Part shown: positions 58,947-64,000 of the stretch, piece after piece
Numbering within the stretch: the first letter of the stretch is position 1
Layout: each line of letters begins with the position of its first letter
NCBI RefSeq assembly: GCF_000377565.1
Contig: NZ_KB898373.1
Coordinates: 33,499-97,498, forward strand
DNA length: 64,000 bases
Direction: 5' to 3'
DNA from: Rhizobium sp. 2MFCol3.1
Lineage (GTDB): Bacteria; Pseudomonadota; Alphaproteobacteria; Rhizobiales; Rhizobiaceae
Made by a program: the position numbers and the translations under genes
Notes under the pieces: generated by a model
Told to the model about the DNA's origin: nothing
Seen by the model: only the letters and a program-made list of their open reading frames with translations
The model's database searches: none

Positions 58947-59854
58947 TTGGCTTCCGCCCCCGGAGCCTCGACCGCCTCATCGCGCTGCCATACGCCCGTG
59001 GTGGGATCGACGGTGCCGGACCATTCCCATTCGGCGGGACCGGTCATGACGACATGGTCGTCCTCACGCCATTCGATTACCAGCGGCTGCCGGCTCGGCG
59101 CGGTGGCGACATCGATCGTGACCTTGCGGCCGGTACGCCCGGTGCGCGCGGCCGAGACGCCGGCGGCACAGGCGGCCGAACCGCAGGCAAGCGTCAGGCC
59201 GGCGCCGCGCTCCCAGGTACGGGTGCGCAGACTTGCGTCGGACGTCACCTGCGCCAGCGTGATGTTGGCCTTCTCGGGAAACATCGGATGGTTTTCGAGC
59301 AGCGGTCCGAAGCGCTCCAGATCGAAGCTCATCGGATCCCTGTCGACCCAGAAAATCGCATGCGGATTGCCGATCGACATGGCCGACGGCGAATGCAGCA
59401 CCGGATTGTCGATCGGGCCGATCTGCAGCTCGATGCGGCTGGTATCGAAGAACTCTTCCGCCAGCGGGATCTTTTCCCACTGGAACACCGGCCGGCCCAT
59501 GTCGACCGAGATCGTCCCGTCCTCGTGCTCGGCGGCATTCAGGATGCCGGCGACGGTCTGAAAGGTGAAGACCTTCTGGCCTGTTTCGGCCGACAGCGCC
59601 TGCACCACGCAGCGCGTGCCGTTGCCGCAGGCCTGCGCCTTGGTGCCGTCGCAGTTGAGGATATCGATCCAGGCATCGGTGCCCTCGGCCTTCGGATCGT
59701 GGATCGCCATGATCTGGTCGAACTGGGTCTCAGAGGCCGCATTGAGAGCGATCGCGGCTTCGGGTGTTACCTTGTCCTTGCGCCCGCGCATGTCGACAAC
59801 CAGGATCTTGTTGCCAAGCCCGTTCATCCTCGCGAATTCGACCGTTGCGCTCAT
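58943..59854 (-). CDS. dapF: Diaminopimelate epimerase
   Basis: A 303-residue PLP-independent epimerase that converts L,L- to meso-diaminopimelate for lysine and peptidoglycan. The two catalytic cysteines are in QACGNGTRCVV and LACGSAACAAGV. The N-terminal FARMNGLGNKILVVDMRG and the SIGNPHAIFWVD segment are conserved. It is the first gene of the dapF-mtaB-ftsY run on this strand. ATG at 59854. Confidence 0.96.
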   Translation of the reverse strand: MSATVEFARMNGLGNKILVVDMRGRKDKVTPEAAIALNAASETQFDQIMAIHDPKAEGTDAWIDILNCDGTKAQACGNGTRCVVQALSAETGQKVFTFQTVAGILNAAEHEDGTISVDMGRPVFQWEKIPLAEEFFDTSRIELQIGPIDNPVLHSPSAMSIGNPHAIFWVDRDPMSFDLERFGPLLENHPMFPEKANITLAQVTSDASLRTRTWERGAGLTLACGSAACAAGVSAARTGRTGRKVTIDVATAPSRQPLVIEWREDDHVVMTGPAEWEWSGTVDPTTGVWQRDEAVEAPGAEAK

Positions 59855-60080
59855 TGTCTCATGTCCATGTGTGTTTGGGCTGTATATGGCGGAAATGCGC
59901 GGGAATTACCAGTGGCGGCGTGATCGGCCCATCCGCTCGCTCCGTCACCGTGGCGACGGGGAAAATTTCGCACCCCGACCAAGAAACATCGCGACATTAT
60001 CAGCATGATAGCCGAATTCACGACGCTTGTTCATCCCCGTCACCCCCGATCGCCACACACTGGTGACGTCATTGGACAGG

Positions 60081-60306
60081 GAGCCGGGTTCGCGAACCGG
60101 TAACGCCAAGGTTGGCATCCGGCGTTCGGTGATGGTTGTGAAGAGGTGGTTCCAAGGCCGTCAGGGCCAAGGGATCATCCGGCAAGGAAAGGCCGAGAGA
60201 CGCTCCTGTCGGTCCGGACGAACCGGAACCTTGAAGCAACCGGGCAGGTGGAAACGCCTGACACACATACCACTTGATACAATACCGCCTGCCCGTTCCC
60301 TTTTTC
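60081..60306 (+). ncRNA. Candidate structured small RNA with terminator
   Basis: The 560-nt gap between dapF and the NCS1 gene holds a hairpin-dense stretch without coding bias. It contains CCGGGTTCGCGAACCGG (60084-60100), an AACGCC/GGCGTT stem (60102-60126), GGTCCGG-ACGAA-CCGGAACC, a CAGGTG-GAAA-CGCCTG hairpin with a GNRA loop (60245-60260), and finally CGGGCAGG (60241-60248) pairing with CCTGCCCG (60288-60295) followed by TTCCCTTTTTC. The last element is a good Rho-independent terminator on the plus strand. I could not match it to tmRNA, RNase P, SRP RNA or a known riboswitch. Boundaries and strand are tentative. Confidence 0.4.
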
Positions 60307-60417
60307 AGCCCGCTGCCGTCGCCGAGCTTTGCTCCGCGCGGGATTTTGTGGTGCCTGAGACGCGGGCAGTCACTTCGACTGCAGAGAAGAATGCCCGGCC
60401 GAAGCCGGGCACGCCAT

Positions 60418-61875
60418 TTATCGCGAGGCAGCACCGACGGCGGAGCCGCGGGTGGTCATGCGCAGGAGATAGTAGACCCCGCCGCCGATGCCGACGCCGA
60501 AGAACCAGCCGTATGTGCCCCACCACTCCGGCAGAACAGACGTGAAAGTCGGCAGGATCGAGGAGAAGAGCGCGCCGATCGCGAACGCGATGAAGGCGTT
60601 GACGTGCCAGCCGCTCTGGAAGCGGAATTCGCCGTCTTCGCGGTAGAGGGCCGCGACGTCGAGTTCGCCCTTCCGGATCAGGTAGTAGTCCACCATCATC
60701 ACCCCGAAGATCGGCCCCATGGTCGAGCCGATGAAGTTGACGAAGTGGGCGGCTCCCGTCTCCCAGGGGGCGAATGGGTAGAGCACCAGCGCGATCAACG
60801 CCGCGATATAGCCGCCGCGCTTGAAGCTGATGTGGCGCGGGAAGACGTTGGAGAAGTCGAAGGCCGGCGAGACGAAGTTGGCGACGACGTTGATCCCGAG
60901 CGTCGCCACCGCGAAGGTGAGGGCCGCCAGAAGCGCCAGGAACCAGCTGTCGAACTTCGCCGAAATGGCTTCGGGATGCAGCAGCACCTCGCCATAGACG
61001 GTGAAGGCCGCCGTGGTCGTGACACCAGCCACGAGGCAGAAGGCGAGCAGGTTGATCGGCAGGCCCCAGAGATTGCCCTTTCGCAGCGTCTTCACATCCT
61101 TGGCGTAGCGCGAGAAATCGCAGAAGTTCAGGTAGAGGGCGGCGAAATAGGTGATCCAGGTGGCGGCGACAGCGGCGAGCGCAGGGAAGGTGCCCGGTTC
61201 ATAGGGAACGCCGGCATCCTTGGTCTTTTCGATCAGCACGTCACGCGGGATTTCGGCTCCGAAGGAGAACGTGCCGGCCTTGACGACGAGATAGACGGCC
61301 AAGACAAGCATCATGATCCAGACGGCCGGTCCGGCCCAATCCTGGAACTTGCGCACCGTTTCCATGCCGCGCTGGATGATCAGGAGTTGCAGCGCCCAGA
61401 CGATGACGTAGCAGATCACCTCCAGCGTCGAGTGGCCGAGGAAATGGCTGTTCTGGTGAAAGGCGAGAATGCTCTCGTTGCGGATCAGCAGCGCCACGAT
61501 GGCGCCCGAGGCGGCCGCCGTCTGCGCGCCATACCAGAAGCAGGCGACGACCGCGCGCACCAGCGCCGGCGCATTGGCGCCAAAGGTGCCGAAGGAGGCG
61601 CGGGCCAGCACCGGGAACGGCACACCCGTCTTGACGCCGGCATTGCCGACGAGGCTCATCAGCACGAAGATGACAAGCGAGCCGAGACCGATGGCGATGA
61701 CGAAATTGATGAAGCTGCCGCACAGAAGAAAAAGACTGGCGGCGAGATAATAGCCCCACAGGCTGTGAACGTCCGAGGTCCAGACGTTGAAAATGCTGAA
61801 GGCGCCCCACTTCCTCTCCCGAGCGGGCGCCAGATCCTCGTTGTACAACGAGGGCGACGGATTGCCAGATGTCAT
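60418..61875 (-). CDS. NCS1-family nucleobase:cation symporter
   Basis: A 485-residue 12-helix transporter of the NCS1 (Mhp1/CodB/PucI) family. Landmarks: SLYNEDLAPARERKWGAFSIFNVWTSDVHSLWGYYLAASLF, GVPFPVLARASFGTFGANAPALVRAVVACFWYGAQTAAASGAI, and NFVGSTMGPIFGVMMVDYYLIRKGELDV. It imports purines, pyrimidines, hydantoins or allantoin with H+ or Na+. GGAGGGG 5 nt before the ATG at 61875 fixes the start. It stands alone, with no catabolic gene adjacent, so the substrate is open. Confidence 0.9.
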   Translation of the reverse strand: MTSGNPSPSLYNEDLAPARERKWGAFSIFNVWTSDVHSLWGYYLAASLFLLCGSFINFVIAIGLGSLVIFVLMSLVGNAGVKTGVPFPVLARASFGTFGANAPALVRAVVACFWYGAQTAAASGAIVALLIRNESILAFHQNSHFLGHSTLEVICYVIVWALQLLIIQRGMETVRKFQDWAGPAVWIMMLVLAVYLVVKAGTFSFGAEIPRDVLIEKTKDAGVPYEPGTFPALAAVAATWITYFAALYLNFCDFSRYAKDVKTLRKGNLWGLPINLLAFCLVAGVTTTAAFTVYGEVLLHPEAISAKFDSWFLALLAALTFAVATLGINVVANFVSPAFDFSNVFPRHISFKRGGYIAALIALVLYPFAPWETGAAHFVNFIGSTMGPIFGVMMVDYYLIRKGELDVAALYREDGEFRFQSGWHVNAFIAFAIGALFSSILPTFTSVLPEWWGTYGWFFGVGIGGGVYYLLRMTTRGSAVGAASR

Positions 61876-61940
61876 GTAATCCCCTCCTAGGATTCGCGGG
61901 CCACAAAATGGCCACAATCGAACTTGCTCCCGATTTGGGC

Positions 61941-61963
61941 ATTTGACAAATATTTAATCAAAT
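61941..61963. promoter_or_regulatory. Candidate operator upstream of the NCS1 permease gene
   Basis: ATTTGA-N11-TCAAAT, a perfect 6-bp dyad in an A/T-rich tract 66 nt before the permease start. It is of the type bound by GntR- or TetR-class repressors. No regulator gene is adjacent. Confidence 0.4.
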
Positions 61964-62007
61964 AATGCACAGGGGGACCGAGGACCCCTCTGCACGTGGT
62001 ATAAAGA

Positions 62008-62161
62008 CCCCTCCCCAACCCCTCCCCACGAGGGGGAGGGGCTAACCTGTGGCGACCTCCCTGCCAGCTCGTGTTCTCGGTGCTTGTTGAAAGGCTTCAG
62101 TTTGGTGGGGAAGGTGCGCCCAGCAAGCCCCTCCCCCTTGTGGGGAGGGGTTGGGGAGGGG
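62008..62161. repeat. GC-rich inverted repeat upstream of rplS
   Basis: A 36-nt arm at 62008-62043 (ccctccccaacccctccc...) has a near-perfect inverse at 62126-62161 (...ggggttggggagggg). The 82-nt spacer contains no gene. Each arm is itself a hairpin (CCCCTCCCC...GGGGAGGGG type). It resembles a REP-like or miniature inverted-repeat element in the 480-nt gap between the permease and rplS. Confidence 0.75.
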
Positions 62162-62398
62162 ACTAAACGCGGGCCTGGGAATGACCCAATCACGACCTCC
62201 CGCCAATGAATCTCACGCGCAAGGGGTGACAAAGCCCGCGTGATAGAGTATGCGCACCCCCGGAATGGGAATCTCCCATCAACCAAGCAAAGAAAGACAG
62301 ACGCATTCGCCCCTGCCTGAAGAGGCATAGACCCGAGGCTTGACCCAAGGATCGATCGCAGGGCGCTCTGGTTGTCGAACCAACAATGAGGTTGACAC

Positions 62399-62947
62399 AT
62401 GAACATCATTCAGCAGCTTGAGGCCGAACAGGTCGCCAAGATCGAAGCCAAGCGCACGCTCCCGGAATTTTCTCCTGGTGATACCGTCCGCGTCAACGTG
62501 AAGGTCACGGAAGGCACGCGTACCCGCGTACAGGCCTACGAAGGCGTTTGCATCGCTCGCTCCGGCGGCGGTCTGCAGGAAAACTTCACGGTCCGCAAGA
62601 TTTCCTACGGCGAAGGCGTCGAGCGCGTATTCCCGGTCTACTCGCCTGCCATCGAAAGCGTAGAAGTCGTTCGCCGCGGTAAGGTCCGTCGCGCCAAGCT
62701 CTACTACCTGCGCGACCGTCGCGGCAAGTCGGCCCGTATCGTTGAAGACACCGGCGTTCGCGCCCGCAAGCTCAACGACGCCGAGCGCGCCGCTCTCGCC
62801 CAGGAAAAGGCACGTCTGGAAGCTGAAAAGGTTGCAGCTGCTCAGGCTCTGGCAGCCGAAAAGGCAGCACAGGAAGCCGCCGAAAAGGCAGCTGCCGAAG
62901 CAGCAGCAGCTGAAGCAGCCGCCGCGGCCGAGCCGGCAGCGGAATAA
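62399..62947 (+). CDS. rplS: 50S ribosomal protein L19
   Basis: A 182-residue large-subunit protein near the 30S-50S interface. Core: MNIIQQLEAEQVAKIEAKRTLPEFSPGDTVRVNVKVTEGTRTRVQAYEGVCIARSGGGLQENFTVRKISYGEGVERVFPVYSPAIESVEVVRRGKVRRAKLYYLRDRRGKSARI. After residue 120 there is a long Ala/Glu/Lys helix-forming extension, characteristic of rhizobial L19. Unlike in many bacteria it is not downstream of trmD but 17 kb away on the other strand. Confidence 0.97.
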   Translation: MNIIQQLEAEQVAKIEAKRTLPEFSPGDTVRVNVKVTEGTRTRVQAYEGVCIARSGGGLQENFTVRKISYGEGVERVFPVYSPAIESVEVVRRGKVRRAKLYYLRDRRGKSARIVEDTGVRARKLNDAERAALAQEKARLEAEKVAAAQALAAEKAAQEAAEKAAAEAAAAEAAAAAEPAAE

Positions 62948-62969
62948 GCTTCATCCGCAAGGATTGACG

Positions 62970-62998
62970 AAAAGGCGACCTCCGGGTCGCCTTTTTTG
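62970..62998 (+). terminator. Terminator after rplS
   Basis: AAAAGGCGACC-TCCG-GGTCGCCTTTTTT, an 11-bp perfect stem with T tract 22 nt after the rplS stop. Confidence 0.92.
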
Positions 62999-63020
62999 TT
63001 TTGGTGGTGTGGTCTTCCCC

Positions 63021-63464
63021 CTACTCCGCAATCTCCGGCTCGATCAGCCGCGCCATGTTGCGCAGCGATTCCTGCCAGCCGAGGTAGCATGCTTCCGGCG
63101 GGATGAGGTCGGGGATGCCGGCCTGGGTGATGTTGATCTCGGTACCGACGGAGACCTTCTTCAATTCGACCGTGACTTCCATCTCGCCCGGCAGATTGGG
63201 GTCGTCGAAGCGGTCGACATAGCGCACGCGCTCGCCGGGCACGAGTTCGAGATATTCGCCGCCGAAGGAATGGCTGTTGCCGGTCGTGAAGTTGCGGAAC
63301 GACATCTTGAAGGTCCCGCCGACGGTCGGCTCGAAATGGTGGACGCTGCAGGTAAAGCCGTTCGGCGGCAGCCACTTGGCCATCGCGTCGGCTTCGATGA
63401 AGGCGCGGTAGACCTTCTCGGGCTTGGTGGCGAGAACGCGGTGCAGGCGGATAGTGCTTGGCAT
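63021..63464 (-). CDS. SRPBCC (AHSA1/START-like) family protein
   Basis: A 147-residue helix-grip protein of the AHSA1 group: TIRLHRVLATKPEKVYRAFIEADAMAKWLPPNGFTCSVHHFEPTVGGTFKMSFRNFTTGNSHSFGGEYLELVPGERVRYVDRFDD, ending CYLGWQESLRNMARLIE. Such proteins bind hydrophobic ligands; bacterial members have no fixed function. It is complete, with ATG at 63464, and convergent with rplS. Confidence 0.9.
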   Translation of the reverse strand: MPSTIRLHRVLATKPEKVYRAFIEADAMAKWLPPNGFTCSVHHFEPTVGGTFKMSFRNFTTGNSHSFGGEYLELVPGERVRYVDRFDDPNLPGEMEVTVELKKVSVGTEINITQAGIPDLIPPEACYLGWQESLRNMARLIEPEIAE

Positions 63465-63589
63465 GGGATGTTCCTCCGAAGTTGATGCGATGGTTGGACC
63501 CTAAGGACGGATGGGCGGTGGATGATCCGACATCCGATTGGGAATTTGTTCAAGGGGGGACGATGGCCAGTGTTTTACCGTGTGGCCCC

Positions 63590-63735
63590 CTCATCGCCTC
63601 GCTGCGCTCCGGCACTTCTCCCCGCTGGGGCGAAGGGGCTGGTGGCTGGCGTCGTGCGCCCTCACAACGCCTATAGCGTTTTGTTTTGGCTGGGACGGTG
63701 CCACATCTGCCCTTCTCCCCAGCGGGGAGCAACCA
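63590..63735. repeat. Inverted repeat next to the IS110-type gene
   Basis: cttctccccgctggggcgaaggg (about 63624-63646) and cccttctccccagcggggag (about 63710-63729) are imperfect inverses, each containing a CCCCGCTGGGG-type palindrome. They lie directly after the transposase stop and may be part of the element end or a REP-like target. The gap 63465-63739 holds no gene. Confidence 0.5.
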
Positions 63736-63739
63736 TGTC

Positions 63740-64000
63740 TCATCCATTCACATATTTCGGCGTCCATTCGGTCTGCCTGGTGAGGATGGTGTTGGCGAGA
63801 ATGACGAGTTTTCTGGCGACCGCGATGACCGCGCACAGGTGCTCCTTGCCGTTGCCGCGCAACCGCTTGTAGAAGGCCGCCAGATCCGGATTGTGCCGGC
63901 TGGCGGTGAAAGCGCACATGAACAGGCTCTTGCGCAGCCTTTCGCGACCGCCCTGGATCCTGCGCCTGCCGCGATGCTTGCCGCTGTCGTCATCATAGGG
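63740..64000 (-). mobile_element. IS110-family transposase, C-terminal part (runs off right edge)
   Basis: The minus-strand frame open to the window edge encodes 86 residues: PYDDDSGKHRGRRRIQGGR, then LRKSLFMCAFTASRHNPDLAAFYKRLRGNGK and AVARKLVILANTIL. This is the C-terminal transposase_20 domain of IS110/IS1111-type elements, including the serine-bearing region next to GRRRIQGGR. The N-terminal DEDD domain lies outside the window, so completeness is unknown. It ends at TGA 63740. Confidence 0.85.

Noticed and set aside
60181..60250. GGTCCGGA ... GAAGCA stretch similar to the SRP RNA loop
   Set aside because: The GGAAGGAAGCAGCC core needed for Ffh binding is absent, so it is kept only as an unassigned candidate RNA.

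Overview
The window reads as a GC-rich chromosomal segment of a Rhizobiaceae-type alphaproteobacterium (Rhizobium, Agrobacterium, Ensifer or a close relative). This rests on the rpoH/CarD/7Fe-ferredoxin/SUV3-like helicase block, the ffh-chorismate mutase-rpsP-rimM-trmD order, the glnK-amtB pair behind a sigma-54 promoter, an Irr-type iron box, EcfG-type promoters, and proteins of rhizobial style throughout. Most of it is conserved housekeeping sequence. The accessory-looking parts are about 10.4-20.9 kb, 21-31.6 kb and 31.6-37.4 kb, plus repeat islands at 50.5-51.0, 57.1-57.3, 62.0-62.2 and 63.6-64.0 kb.

Layout. 1-6 kb (minus): SUV3-like helicase, S4-domain protein, ferredoxin, CarD-type regulator, then rpoH (cut by the left edge) behind an EcfG-type promoter. 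6.7-7.2 kb: two small envelope/stress proteins. 7.3-10.2 kb: efp diverging from epmA-epmB, the set for beta-lysylation of elongation factor P. 10.4-16.2 kb: a tightly packed operon of carrier protein, acyl-CoA-dehydrogenase-like flavoprotein, amino acid:[carrier protein] ligase (a class II aminoacyl-tRNA synthetase paralogue), DUF1839 protein and GH2 beta-mannosidase-like protein. It is followed by a 1103-residue fusion of a MATE/Wzx-type flippase with two alpha/beta-hydrolase domains, and a convergent GT4 glycosyltransferase. I regard this as the most interesting part: it looks like a pathway that activates an amino acid on a carrier protein and passes it to a glycan or small molecule that is then exported. 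The BtrH-like look of the DUF1839 protein is the inference tying it together.

21.0-27.7 kb: lysine/pipecolate degradation under a LysR regulator (2-oxoadipate dioxygenase/decarboxylase, pipecolate-oxidase-like flavoprotein, aminoadipate-semialdehyde dehydrogenase, Ldh-family imine reductase). 27.8-31.6 kb: a ferric iron ABC importer behind an Irr box. 31.6-37.4 kb: a GH144-like glucanase candidate, hicAB next to tRNA-Gly(GCC), ProX, a thioredoxin-TPR protein, a LON-domain protein, a Trm112-like protein and a pair of small membrane proteins. 37.4-49.2 kb: a UbiH-family hydroxylase, tesB, glnK-amtB, ftsK, lolA, then trmD-rimM-rpsP-chorismate mutase-ffh (minus).

49.5-59.9 kb: metallo-beta-lactamase-fold hydrolase, two palindromic repeat units, xthA, a CenR-like response regulator with a cNMP-binding partner, an L,D-transpeptidase-like protein, an aldo/keto reductase, and the minus-strand run dapF-mtaB-ftsY-yciB-UPF0314, with a perfect 42-nt inverted repeat inside ftsY. 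59.9-64 kb: a candidate small RNA, an NCS1 permease, rplS, an SRPBCC protein and the 3' end of an IS110-family transposase at the right edge.

All calls come from reading translated sequence and motifs by eye. No database search was possible, so names at the family level are firmer than substrates.
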